Of a stretch of DNA of 64,000 nt, positions 23,672 through 36,240 are shown one piece after another (position 1 is the first letter of the stretch; each line of letters starts with the position of its first letter). The position numbers and the translations under genes are program-made. This DNA comes from Sphagnum compactum (lineage: Eukaryota > Bryophyta > Sphagnopsida > Sphagnales): positions 27,891,354 through 27,955,353 of the forward strand of contig OZ234494.1 in NCBI GenBank assembly GCA_965153455.1, written 5' to 3'. Below the pieces are notes generated by a model. It was given only the letters and a program-made list of their open reading frames with translations, did not search any database and had not been told where the DNA came from.

Positions 23672-26662
23672 TTAGTCCTTATATGAATTTCTGATGGTGA
23701 CCTCTGCCACCCCTGCCACCCCTGCCACATCTATCACCACCAACAGTAAAGTTAATTAACAACAGAATGCCAGATGAAAAGTACCATGGGTTCTAGATTT
23801 GGAGTTTTATGGGGAATAGATGTCAAGAACAAGCAATTTCTGACTTGGAGCTCAATTTGATGATCTGACTCTAAAAGAAAAAACTAATGACTTGCAATAG
23901 TTGGAAAGAAGAGAATTGCCTCCCTTTATCCTGAACTATCACATGATTAGTCAAACATCAGTCTACCCTCTAGCCAATGACATGTTTTGAAGTACCTTTC
24001 AAGTTCTTCTTATCATCAGACAGTTGTGAAATCATATATATGGCAGCTGCTGCCACTGATATGGGACTCTTCCTGCATCAACAAGAACCAAATAATGTGG
24101 TCAGCCCTCATAATGGGAACATACAACCACGCCATTAGAATGTGCAATGGTAGAATTTGACCAGAAGAAAGGACCCTGCTTCTGTCACTTAAGTAGGAAT
24201 TTGACTTAGGAAAGAATTGAACAAGGGAAAGCAAGATGACAACTTCAAAGAGAGTTTGAAAGGGGTTTGTGTGTGCCGGATAGATCTCCAGTTCTTGAGT
24301 GTAGTATAGTGCATCATTCCAGATCAATGCTTTGAATTTTGTAGAGATAGAGATTTATGAACTGAGGAGGTTGATGAGAAGCTGTGTTCAAAGTAGAATA
24401 CCTGATGTCAAGCATTTCAGATCTCTCCACTGTTTCGGTAACAGCTCTGACAGCTGTATTGCTCATCCCAAGGGGTGAACAAAATCTCCTCTGCAATATC
24501 CATATCAAGAAAGGTGACAGGATTGATAAGGTGTACAATGGGGACCAAAATTATAAGAAAGTGAGAAAAAGTGCCACTTTGATGACATACATAATAGATG
24601 TCAATCTGCTTCATGCCTTTAAAGCGGGAACAATATGACATGAGGGACAGATTCTCTATCCACGGGAATCAGTATGAGATATAAAAAGACAGTGCAAGAT
24701 ATCAAAAAAGACTTACCAAGAAGTCACCAGCATGTATGGTGCCCATTTCCATAGACATGCCCATCTCCTCCTGAAATTGCTTCACTATGAACTTTGTCGC
24801 TTGCCCAATCTCCTTTTTTGAGGCCCCATTTGCTACTGAGCAGATCTCTATGACAGAGCGTTCAGATACCAAATAAGTGCTAATGAACAGGCTGATGGCT
24901 GATTACCAACATCATCCTGAAAGAAAGTTCAGGTGTGAAAGTCCAGTTCCAACCAGACAGGAACAAAGGAGAAAAAAGAAGAGAGGTGAGGCATTCTTAA
25001 ACCTTTGAAAGTGCGGGGCTTATCCTCCTGGCGACAAGCTATGTAGAGGCAGGCCGCCAAGATGGCATCCTGACTGCGACCACGAATGGATTTGAGGTCT
25101 TCTAACTTCTTGTAGATTTCATTTGCACGATCCTTCACACCAGAGGCAGAGGAAGGCATAAGCACAACACTCTGACTAAAGCACCATACATGCCTCTTTT
25201 GATTCACGCTAGCTGTTTCCTTATACTTTCATCACTGCAACTCCAGGACTAACTTGCTGCTCACCTTGATCGTTGACACCAACCCCAGCCTGCAAAAATC
25301 ACCCACAATGCCTTAGTTTGCAAGAGAAGGTATGAAAGAGGATTCAATTGGCAAGTCTGTTCACCACTCTAAAATTCAAGGTGGCTACCCCCGTGGGGAC
25401 ACAGTTCACATTCACAAGACCTCAAACTTTTGGTTGGAGATTTAGCTCTATCATCCAGCAAACACCCCAAAGGAATCCCTTGTTAAACAGCCCAGAGTAC
25501 AACTTACTTAGTGCACTCAGGACATTGAGATTCTTACACAATTGACAGGCAGAAAAGAAGAAGATATTTGCACAGATTTATCTACCTTCTTAAAAGTGGC
25601 AACCACTAGTAGATATACAACGCTACACAGCTTTTCCAGTTTAGTCTTGGCAGTCTTCATGGAAAATCTAAGTTTTCTATCTGCCAAAGCAGATTAGGGC
25701 ACAATACCAGCAATCCCCTTGCAGTCAGTTCCAGGAGGACATCTTAATGCTGGACATTTCCAAATTACACTCTTGCTAGGTGGCATGAGGTATGGAAATC
25801 TCTCCTAGTCTTCTGCAAATTGTTTCCAAAATTGACCCAAGATCCAAAAGAAGAACCTCAAATCTAGAAGGATTCATGAGGATCTTCTGGTGCTAAATCC
25901 CAAACTATTTCACCTATGTAGAAAATGGAAAGCTGTCAGCAAAGCAAACCCCTGCAGAGTAAGAATCCTGTGCAAGTCAAAATCCACCAGCTTCCCTCTG
26001 CCACAAACTTCCCCTTTGTTCCACTCAAAACTCTGAAACCCTTTCAAGATCCTGAACTTTGTCTCATGGTGCTGGCCATTCAAAAAGATTGGAGACTCCG
26101 AGGGTCTTTGCAGTATCCAAGGCAATAGAAATATGCAAGATTCCTTGAGAGCTTGCTCATGAGAATGAGGGAGATTCCAAGCAGTACTTGTGATGGTCGA
26201 ATACATTAGGCTAGCATGCTTCGTGCACATCCTATTAGACTAAATCCACTCTGACGATTGCCATCCGATGATCAGAAGACGGCTACAAAGCACACAAGAG
26301 AGGGAAACAGCTGACCTATCCGCCATAGTTCCAATGGAGCGGAAGGCGATGATGAGAGAGCGGTCAGGGTTGGAGCCTCTGTTCTGCCAGCGACCCAGAG
26401 AAGACATGAAGTCGCCTTGGGATCCATTAGGCTTGGAGATGATGGTGGAGAGGCCGCCATCGGTAAGCAGGGGGTTGGACGGCCCACCCACACGAACTGG
26501 ATCGCTGGACGTGGAATCAGAAAACGTCCTCCACTCCGATGTCTCATCTACTGAGTGCGACTCCAACACTAACCCACACTCCGCGCACACCAGGTCACCT
26601 GCCGCATGGTCCACCACCACCTCCGTGGCCTTCCGGCACTCCGGACATGCAGGCTTGTTCAT
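23672..26662 (-). CDS. TFIIB: Transcription initiation factor IIB, six exons, short C terminus
   Basis: TFIIB bridges TBP on promoter DNA and RNA polymerase II in the nucleus. Coding exons read on the minus strand: 26662-26316, about 25169-25003, 24847-24717, 24490-24402, 24072-23996 and 23730-23672, all with GT...AG borders and compatible phases, totalling 870 bases (289 residues). Exon 1 has the zinc ribbon ([24 protein letters not shown]) and the B-finger/linker ([30 protein letters not shown]). Exons 2-3 carry cyclin repeat 1 ([46 protein letters not shown]). Exons 4-6 carry repeat 2 ([40 protein letters not shown]). Plant TFIIB is usually a little over 310 residues and continues LYPHL after YKD; here a TAA follows YKD directly. 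The exon 2 acceptor is uncertain by about six bases. Confidence 0.9.
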
Positions 26663-26765
26663 CCTCCAATTCTAACCATCTCAACCCTCCTGGCTCTCTC
26701 GCGAACAGCAGAGGACCATTCGCAAATTGGGTATTTGCAAATGGGGTTCGATAGTTGACGTCCGC

Positions 26766-26772
26766 TATAAAG
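26766..26772 (+). promoter_or_regulatory. Possible TATA box for plus-strand transcript
   Basis: TATAAAG lies about 100 bp upstream of the TFIIB start codon on the other strand and before the coding-like plus-strand region at 27.1 kb. This would make a compact head-to-head promoter. Based on the motif and position only. Confidence 0.25.
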
Positions 26773-27119
26773 TCCTTCCCAGTTGCTGGTGCATTAAGTC
26801 AAGCCAAATTTAGGTTGTTCGTATTCGCAACCGACATTAGAACTTTTAGGGTTAGATGCTTGACAGGCTTGTTGGACACTTTTCGCTACGGAAACTAGGG
26901 CAATTGCGATGCCAATTTTGCTTCAAGATTCGAAACGTACTTTGGTTTGAAGGTATGGAGTTTTGCTGCAAGAATTTGGAAGATACTTTGTTCGAAAAGT
27001 ATTTGGTTTGAAGGTACGCAGCTTTGCTGCAAGAATTTGAAGCGTATTTTGGTTTGAAGGTATGCAGCTTTGTGCTATTGAAAAAGAGTAGTCTTTTTGA
27101 AATTGGGGTAAATAACCCT

Positions 27120-30100
27120 AAGGCTGAAGAGACAATCTGTCAAGCTTGTGTGTATACTGTGCGCGAGGAAATGTGTATTGAGTGGAGGAAGTGCGTCCTG
27201 TAGAACGATAAGGCAGTTGGGATGCTTGAAGGTGGAAAAGCAGCTGGAAAAGATTATGATGTGGTTGTTGACAATTGCCGATGAAGCGGAACTATTAAAC
27301 AAAGGCGAGCTAATAAACAGCTCGTTATCCTTGGAGCAAGCTTTGGAGGACTCAGCGTTGCAGATTCCAATAGACATCAGCTACTCGAAGCTTGCTGGTT
27401 GCATTCTAGCTCCAACACTCAGTTTCACTCCCAATCATTTTATTGTACTTGCACTCCTTCAATCGAAAGCTGAGGTTTGCATGGCTAAAAGGATTGGAAA
27501 TTCTCGTTGTAGAAAGTGTCTCTGGGGTTCTCAGATTGGTCCGTGGATTGACGCAGGATTCCTTCAGATTGGAGAAAGGACATTGCATCTTTATGAACAC
27601 GAGTAACAACAGTATTGTCCTTTCTGGCTCGCACCTTAGATCCATGGTTTCAGAGCCGTGAGTTATTTGTACTTTTCTGCTATTTTCTTGTTCCTCGTCC
27701 GAGACCCTTTTTCTCTGGAATCTCCAGTGCACTATATCATGTGTCAATTGCTTTGTAATATGCTTTCTTTTGAAGTGTGAGAGGTGGGAATGTATTTGTA
27801 AGATGACTGGTACTTCATGCAAATTTGGCTGTAATCTTCCTACCAGATTTTGACAGAAAACTTTCAGGGATTGATTACAGATAATGCTGCAGGAGGAGAG
27901 GTGGACAATATAGGGTCAGATATTATTTGGACTTGGCACTGATATACTCTCTTCTGGAATAACCCCAGCAGATGGTACAGATGGGATCATTATGAATGAG
28001 GGGAATGATGAAGATAAGGGTGGAAAAAACTGGGCATTAACGTTGATGTTGTTAGTGTAGATGAAGCATTGCAGACAGGATCTGAAGAAATAGGCAGGAT
28101 CTTGCCTGATGACCTGGACCCCAGAATTGAACAGGAGATTGAAGGAGTAGGACACATTTATGCAGAGAGTACCAAAACAGGCTTTTGTTTGATCTATATG
28201 AGGTATGCAGATGATCCCCCTGTCCCTCTCATGGTATATTGTCCGCTCTGCATCCAGTGCATACAATATTGCATTCATCAGCAGAATAAGGCAGTGCTGC
28301 AAGGGAGGTATCAATTCTTAATTTTACATTCAGAATCAGTTTCTTCATTGTTCTCCAAATGTCTCTCTTGCAGTTACTGACACTTCAGATTTATTTCTTC
28401 TGCATGTTCTGATGGTTGATTCTGCAATTGACACTTTGTATTTTGACTTGTGACCTTTTGTATGATTTGATGCAGATGGGAGCTCTTGTCAGGCAAAGGC
28501 TGGAGGAGATGGGCAGATAGGACACACCAGTGTTGCAAAACCAGGTGCAGGCGCAACACATGGCTTGGATGGACTGCTTCTTACTCCCTGCATATTGACA
28601 CTTCTCTGGAGCTTCTAACTGCACGGAAAATCAGGGACCTCAGCTTGTTAGTTACATTATCTCGGTATGTATGGCCTGCACACTGAGATGCGTTGTGCTT
28701 CAAGGATAAGTTTGGGGTGCAGGAGACCCCAACCACTATCCTCTATGTTGGTCTCTCTGTGCTTTAGGCTTAGATGCTTGCTTGTGCAGGAGCAAGCTAT
28801 CATGAAATGAAGTTTACCCTCACAATCTTGTTGCAGCTTGAATAGGGATGGGAATTAACCTTCTGTTTATTAGCTATATGTCTTAGAGTAGCCTTGAGTG
28901 CTGGCCAATATCATGAGTCAGTCTTCCTGTTGCTTCTGGAAAGCCAACAGAAACTCAAGACACAGATTTTCATACACTTACCCAAAATGTTTTGCATAGA
29001 CTATTATATACTTATCTACACCTATTGTCATGAGCTGATGACATCAGTGGAGAGTCATGGCAGCTAGTCATTACTGGTATTCATGGGGGACAGTCTGCTA
29101 CTTTTGAGTGATCATCATAAGGTTATCACCACACTCAGTGTCATGTTAGGTTTGGTTTTGCTGGGAACTTGCAGGATTGTAGCTTCAAAGTGTTTATTGT
29201 GCAGTTTTCTCTGCAGGCTTATTGATACATGCAAAGCTTGCACTCATTGTAACCATTATGTTGGTTATTTGGGCCAAAGGCATCAGGATTCTTAGAAAAT
29301 TTTGGATTCCTGCTGAATTTTGGACTGGCTAGAAGGGTCAATGCTACTAAAGAAACAGAATGAGCTGAATCTTGTTGACAGCTCAAGAGATTTGAGTCAC
29401 AAGAGACACACACTTAGGAACTCATTAGCCCTTTTGTGGCTAAAGCAGGTATATCCCCTCATATGTCAGACCCACTTTTATGGGTTACTCAATGAGTGCA
29501 CCTGATTGTTCAACATCTATCACTATCAGTTCATACTTTTTCCTGTACATATCTTCCTACTGCTATTTTGTATAAGGGAAGTTGTTGCAGATGGTGTATG
29601 TTTGTAACATAAGAGTTGTGTTTGCTTTTTGTGCAGCAGATGGCAGCAACAGTGAGATTATGGGAAGTCAAACAAAACACACAGGAAAAAATTTCTATGA
29701 TGGGTTACTAGTGAACATTTTTGGTGACATAAAAACAATGCTGGGACCAGTTTATGATTTCAGATTGCTTCTCATTATGCCTGGATACCTTCCCTGATCA
29801 TCTGCCAAAACTATTTGCACATTGCAGGTTTTTCTCACAGTATCTGGTTTTGTTAAATGTCTTTGGTAGCAGTAGCTCTGACAAGCATGGGTCATTTATC
29901 GATGTTGTGTGCTTAATAGAAGTGACCATTATCAGTCCTTGAACAGACACGAGGTTGGAGGTAAGATTTGAGAGCTGAAATTGGTGGCATGCCAAGGATT
30001 TTGAATAATTCCTTGACCTAGTATAGTTTTGGCTTGTCTGTTTCACTTTCTACCAGTATGTTGCACATCAAGTCCTATATGAGAGAAAATGTTTCACTGC

Positions 30101-30702
30101 TGATCAAAGACAAAATTGAACTCCCTGAAAGACTTGTGAAGAGTTGTTGGTATTATTTTCAGGGTAACATTGAAAGCTTCCGCAGCTGCCACTTTGGCTT
30201 TAAAAGTTGACTTGTGTATGCTGTGACACTGAATTCAATGAGCTCTAGTTGTGTCAGTTCAACCCATGCTTGAAAAACAATATTCAAAGGTGGAATTGCA
30301 AATCTTTGATCCGATACTGCTACAACAAATGATGAAGAATAGAGTATCAGGTCTTGCTTTATGGCTGAAAGGATCAAGTATAGGTCACAGTGGCATGTTA
30401 GCTCTTGTGTGTGATGGCTTTGGCTATCTTCTCTTCCTCTTGCTGCTGCAGCTCTGGTGCTATGTCACCTTCCATCTCTCCCCTCTACCCCTCCATCTAA
30501 TACCGGCTCAAACTCTTCTCAGTCTTGCCACTTGTTTCACATGTTGAGCAGAAGCAAATGTCAAGCTGGACTGCAAGGAGCAGATACCAGCCCTGCATCT
30601 AATCCACAGGGTACCATGGATTTCTCCATGAAGGATGAAGAAGGTACTAGCCTCTTATACTTTGAATATTCCTATGAAGTTCAATATGTCAATTGCTCAT
30701 AA
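27120..30702 (+). other. Possible unidentified multi-exon gene
   Basis: Several stretches look exonic: an open frame to 27606 (for example WLLTIADEAELLNKGELINS), a frame at about 28027-28260 (SVDEALQTGSEEIGRILPDD), a segment after a GATGCAG acceptor at 28473 that can be read as AKAGGDGQIGHTSVAKPGAG, and a Ser/Pro-rich frame at 30457-30702 that follows CTGCTGCAG. The composition is less AT-rich than the flanks. I do not recognise any domain, cannot link the pieces with confidence, and cannot exclude a pseudogene or a long non-coding transcript. It would be divergent from TFIIB. Confidence 0.25.
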
Positions 30703-32955
30703 AAGTCTCCAACAAATTGTTTGTAAGTATCCCATGTGTGAGAAAATTAATTTCAAACTTTGAAGCGTCTCATTTGTGTAGGCTGGAATAGCGATTTAGT
30801 TGGTGTGAGACTATTGGCACTGAAATTGCATCTAGCAGTGTGTTGATGTTGAGATGCTCTGCAGTCCCGGGACCACGAAACTTCAGTGCAATAGACCATT
30901 GAATGTCAGCCAGCAAGTATTGAAAGAATCCTCCATAGAGAGTTTGCAGAGTAGGAAAAATGATGCCATCTGTTGACGAAAAACTTTTCTATTGCCTCTT
31001 GATTGGGGTAAGAACTCAGTACCTTATTTGGGTCACTAGCTGGAGGCAATGCTGTTGACTGAATCTTGTTTTGGATAATTAGCATGTAGACATGTCTTGC
31101 TTTGTCCAAGCTCCCACAACCCCATTTGAACACATACATTTTCACATACCTTGAACCAACTCTGACCATATAAATCCAATCAATGCAAAGGAGGATCACT
31201 GAGCCTCAGTGATAACCAGAGGGAGAAGTGCAAAGGGTGTTGACTTTTGCATATCCAGAGATGCATGGGCTCATGTATTATTTGCTACATTGTTTTGGCT
31301 CAATCAAAATTTCATTAAGGTTGCATTGTCAAGTTATAAGTTATGCAATTCTTAGATATGAAGTTCGAGAGCTTGAGCATGATGGGTTTGATGCCTTGGC
31401 AGCAAGCCTCATAGTCCTACAATGCCCCCAACTTCACCAATCAAGGCAAATGCTAGTTCATGAGCAATGAACATTGAATAGTATATTCATAATCAAAGCA
31501 ATAATATAAGCTTGAACAAGGATGAATGGTGAATGAATGTAGATGGATGATGGACGAATGAGACATTGATGAAAAATCTCTTGAGGTCATTCCTTTCATT
31601 TTGGTCCCCTAAGAAAAGCACTAAGGTACACATGCCTATTGATGAACACCTACCATATCTTATTGGTTTCTTGTCACTTCTGAAAGATCTTCATGGCCAT
31701 GGGTGCACCAAGTGAAAGTTTACAATCTATCTATGAAAAACTTTTACCTATGTTTTGTTTTATTTTGTTTTGTTTGTCACGATGAGATCTCCCAAACCAC
31801 TGCACTTCATGCTACGCTCTTGGTATCTTCAGAAATCTTTTGATGAATGAGGGCCGCAACGACTCGGTTTGAGAATGTTTAAACCTACGGTGTGGAAGCT
31901 ATTGATTATTGAACCATTTTTTCATTGAAAATTAAATAAAATCGAAACTAAAACTGCATTGGAATTTTGGGGCATTCTTGGTATTTTTGGAAAGCCCTCA
32001 GTGAGTTAGATTTAATAGAGTTGATTTCACAATTTTCAGACCTAAGGTGTGAAAAATATTCATTTTTTAGTGGATTTTGTTGCTGGTAATTTAGAAAAAG
32101 TCCAAAATATGAAGGAAAATTGGATTTTTAGACTTTGTTCACACTTGGGCTAGCATAGGCCACACTAGTACTTCTGTGGGATGAAAAGGAGTAAGATGAA
32201 AACACCTTGGATGAAGATCTAATGCAAAGTGTTTCATTCCGCCGAAAGCAAACGATGACAAAATATTAGTTAGTTGATAAGTACTACTTGTGTGGATATG
32301 AGCATGTGTAGATTGTTGCAGGTTAATGGTCCCAAAAGATCTGTGGTGTGCATTTGTGATTGATGTCAAGATGACAGAAGAGATGTGATTTTTTTTGTGT
32401 TTGTTATGGTTCTTGGCGATGGTGGGTTCGCCGAAGATGTTTCGATAGTTAGTTTTGAGGAAGGGTTGTCAACAAAGAGCATAAGAAAACAAGATTTTGG
32501 AAAGTTAGGGACCTTTTTTTCTTTTCTTTTAAGCTTTGGGTTTCTGACTGAGAACATTTTCCAGTAATTTGGGTAGGAGCTTTGTGTGGCTAGTTGGGGA
32601 GAATGCCTTTAAGCACTGGATATATGCAATCTTTATTTCCAGGATTTGTTCAGCTGTGTATTGGAATTAAATAATGGTTTGTCTATAAATCATGAATAAA
32701 AGAAGAATGGAAATGTTGGAGGTGATGACAATCCAATAGGGGGCAATTTAGGCTGGTATGAAGAAAGCATTAGTCTGGGCTTGTGAAAGGAACTCTGAAA
32801 AATTCACATTTGGGGAAATGAGACTGGATTCATTGGTAAAACACGATGTTCCTAGTAATAAACAACATAAAATTGTTTCAAGAAAATATCAGTAGACAAA
32901 GGAGATGTTCCAGATCCAAAGCATTCAAGAATATGGGCATAGGAAAACAAAAAAC
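30703..32955. other. Gene-free stretch
   Basis: No recognisable gene on either strand; short frames only. Confidence 0.45.
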
Positions 32956-32982
32956 ATATATATATATATATATATATATATA
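32956..32982. repeat. (AT)n microsatellite
   Basis: Uninterrupted AT dinucleotides, about 13 units, in non-coding sequence. Confidence 0.95.
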
Positions 32983-33590
32983 AATGACATCATCAAACAT
33001 CATTCAATGGATATTAATGAATTAAATAGGGTGTTGTTATCTCATGGCCATGAAGATCTTGTGTTGTTATCTCAAATCATACTTTCTGTGGAGTTATGGT
33101 GCAAATGTATATAGATGAACTTTCACTCCATCCAGATGTTGAACTTTTGATTACACAAAATGAAATCATAAATGACTTAAGAAATAACATATACTTGTGC
33201 AAGAAATCAACACCTGAGGCAACCTTTGCACCTGTTCTTTCCTTTATGTATATCATTAAATTTGACATCATTGATTTCACTGCGTGTCTCTTAGAAGCAA
33301 AATCATCAATAAATTTTGTGAACTAAACCTACAAGTTGGGGTGCTACTTTTTTATGGTCTCATCAATGATGTATACCACTTTTTTTTCTTATTATCAACA
33401 TGTTTTTTAGTTTTTTAGAGCCCTAGAAACAACTTTAAGTATGCCAACTCAAGCAAGTCCTATTGGCATCATTAGGAGATTTGATTTGTATTTCGTCCAA
33501 GACACAACCACCCCTTTAAGAAGTACTTAGTTATTGTAGCTTATAGGCTATTATAATACGAGATATTTTAAAAATATTTCCACTAAGGTC

Positions 33591-33856
33591 CAAATTCTTT
33601 AAAGTGTACAAAAATCTTGTCAATGTCATTTTTTATTTATTTTTTGTTACCTAGTCCTTTTTTATCATGTAAAGACACATTTATTGATGATTATGATGGA
33701 ATCTAGAATTGTAGTGGTTTAAAATATGGTCCTTCTAAAACATTTGATAACTTTTGACTTAGTATTTTTTATGGGGATCATAATATAGGGTAAAAAATGA
33801 TTTTAGTAAGGACTAGGTCCTTTTCGTCTTTTGATACACCTTAAAAAAATTTCACC
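33591..33856 (-). mobile_element. MITE-like repeat, copy 2
   Basis: Reverse-oriented relative of the repeat at 5716-5968. On the plus strand it starts near TTCTTTAAAGTGTACAAAAA and ends near GATACACCTTAAAAAAATTT, again giving inverted termini. It shares the internal block ATGATTATGATGGAATCTA. The two copies differ at many positions, so the insertions are old. Confidence 0.65.
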
Positions 33857-35927
33857 CACGATGCATTATTATTATACCTTTTGCAACAAACATACATAAC
33901 ATGTATTAATACCAACCAAAAATAAATAAAGGTAGGAAATGGTTGTTAGGAGATGATGACATAACAATGATCCCAGGTTTGATTTAGGTTTTGTTGATTT
34001 GTAGATGAAAAGCAAATAGTTTTAGTCAAATTCAAATTGACAAATTGAAATTAATATGTTTATAAAGAACTATAAGGGTGCAAATGAGATTAAATGAGCC
34101 AATGAAATTACTTAAAAAAAGAACTGCATGTCCTTTTGCCCAAAAATAACTTTTTCATACAAACAAACTTTTGAACAATTTGTTTTGAAATTTTTTATTT
34201 AATAAATGCTTATAATTTTCCAAGTACAATGTGACATGTTTTTTTGTTTACAATTTTTGAATAAATATGAATTAAAAAAAGTGTGTCAACTCTTTGTAAA
34301 TTCAATGTTTCGTTTTTAGAAATGATAATAATTTCAAATCATAACCAAAATTGATTTAAAAAATTTCTTGTATAATAAGTTACAACTTTTTTTAACACAT
34401 CATGTATATTATACCCCATTTATATGTGGTAAAGGACTTTTGAAAATTTGAAAATTTGTATTAATTTTATAATGTTTTAAAAAATTCTAAAGATTTAGAA
34501 TTCCACATATTTTAAGGTATGAGTGCTTTTTGAATTTGGCTAATAAATTTTTATCTTCTTAATTTTTTTCCCATCAATTTTTTCTTATAATATAAGTCCT
34601 TTTAATAATCCTTTGCAAAATTAATTCCTTTTAACGCAATAGGTGTCCACTTTCAAAGGTCTTAAATCGAAACTTAAACTTAAAATTTTATCAAATGGAT
34701 TTTTGGTTTGAATTCTAACCATATGAATGAAAAATGAACAACTTGTCATGATAACCATGGTTTTAAATGGTAAAACATAAATATTTCTTCAATTTTAATT
34801 GTTTTTCTTCGCCATTCGACATCCGTTTTGGCTCATTTAATTGTGACTTCACATACAAGGAATCAAGGATTGAATTAGGTTTGAAATATGAAGGTTTGGA
34901 TTTTATGTTTAGTGAAGGATTACATGAATAATCAAAAAAAAAAAAGGAATTTGGGTCATTAGTCATCACTTCAAATTGTCAAATTGAACTTATGTTTAAA
35001 GAGAAAATGAAGTTTAGAAAGAAAGAATTACAAGGAATCAAGGATTGCATTAGGTTTGAAAGTTGTGGTTAGTAAATCATTAAGGTGGTATTTTAATAAG
35101 AAAACCTAGAGGATGGGATAAGATTGTGAGAGTTTGATCTAAGCCACCCTTCCTTTATTGGTTTATGTTGAAAAATAGGCAATTGCATTTGAAAATGAGG
35201 AAGCAAATATATTGAAATATAATTGCTAACAATTATATTGTTGTATATTATCTTGATCATTGAACAATGTGTAATTGTAAATGTGTGAATTTTTTTGTTT
35301 AATTTGAATATAATGAAAGTAATAAGATTTATACAAAAATTTTGTTTTTAAGGATTTTTTATTTTTTTAATAACCAACTAGACACTAAATTGGCTAGTTC
35401 TTAAAATGATTTTGCAAAAATTGGCTCTTATGCATGTTATGTGGTTTTCACTTTAAAATAAAATAAAAATTAATACCCTAGTATATAAACTAGTTATTTT
35501 AACAAGTTGATATTAAGTGGGTCTAGAAATCTTTAAAAATCTCGATATTTGATACCTTATGTGTAAATGAAAATTTAAAAATTTCAAATGACCAATTGAG
35601 TGGATATTGAAAAAAATCAATATCTAGCCAACATTCATTTATATCTACCACATCACAAGGAATCTTGTCCATTCTAACCCATGCATTTGCAATTTTGTGT
35701 CCAAATTAATCACTTTTGTGATTATAGATACAATTGTTTTTTATGGCAATTTGTAAAAATGACTTGTCATTGCATAAATGATTACAAAACAATGTGTAGT
35801 TGCATATGCAACTAATGTCAATTTGGATGAAAAATGAAGATAAAAAATACTTTTATATCATCCATTTTTAATGACATCCCAAAGTAGATGAAAATGTAGT
35901 TGTTTCTACAATTTGGAAGGTTTGATA
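33857..35927. other. Very AT-rich gene-free stretch
   Basis: No gene. A direct repeat of about 38 bp containing AAGGAATCAAGGATTG occurs at about 34858 and 35032. Otherwise low-complexity A/T sequence, the flank into which the copia element inserted. Confidence 0.6.
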
Positions 35928-36240
35928 TGTTAACAAATAGGAGATCTACTCAAGTGCAAACATAAAATTTTATTGAAAAGAAACTATAACACGATGCTCA
36001 CAACACAAAACACAACATCAAGAACTCCTCAAGGTTCTTGTTACAAGAAATACACAAACTTGTGTAATGAAGAAAAGAGAACCAAACCATCAACACCAAG
36101 GTATTTAACTACAAAACCACACCACAAATAACCAAACTAAAATAAGTAAGGAAAGTAGTTCAACCTTGTGAAAGTAACCTAGTTACTTTCTTACTCTAGT
36201 AACTAAAGAAACCTAACTAGTTGAGCTTGAATTCTCAACA
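35928..36240 (-). repeat. Copia 3' LTR
   Basis: Downstream LTR relative to the element's own transcription. The last codons and stop of the polyprotein (36213-36240) overlap its inner end. Preceded on the plus strand by TGATA. Confidence 0.95.

Noticed and set aside
25910-26230. 106-codon minus-strand frame between TFIIB exons 1 and 2
   Set aside because: Lies in the intron, has no TFIIB similarity, and exon phases join correctly without it.
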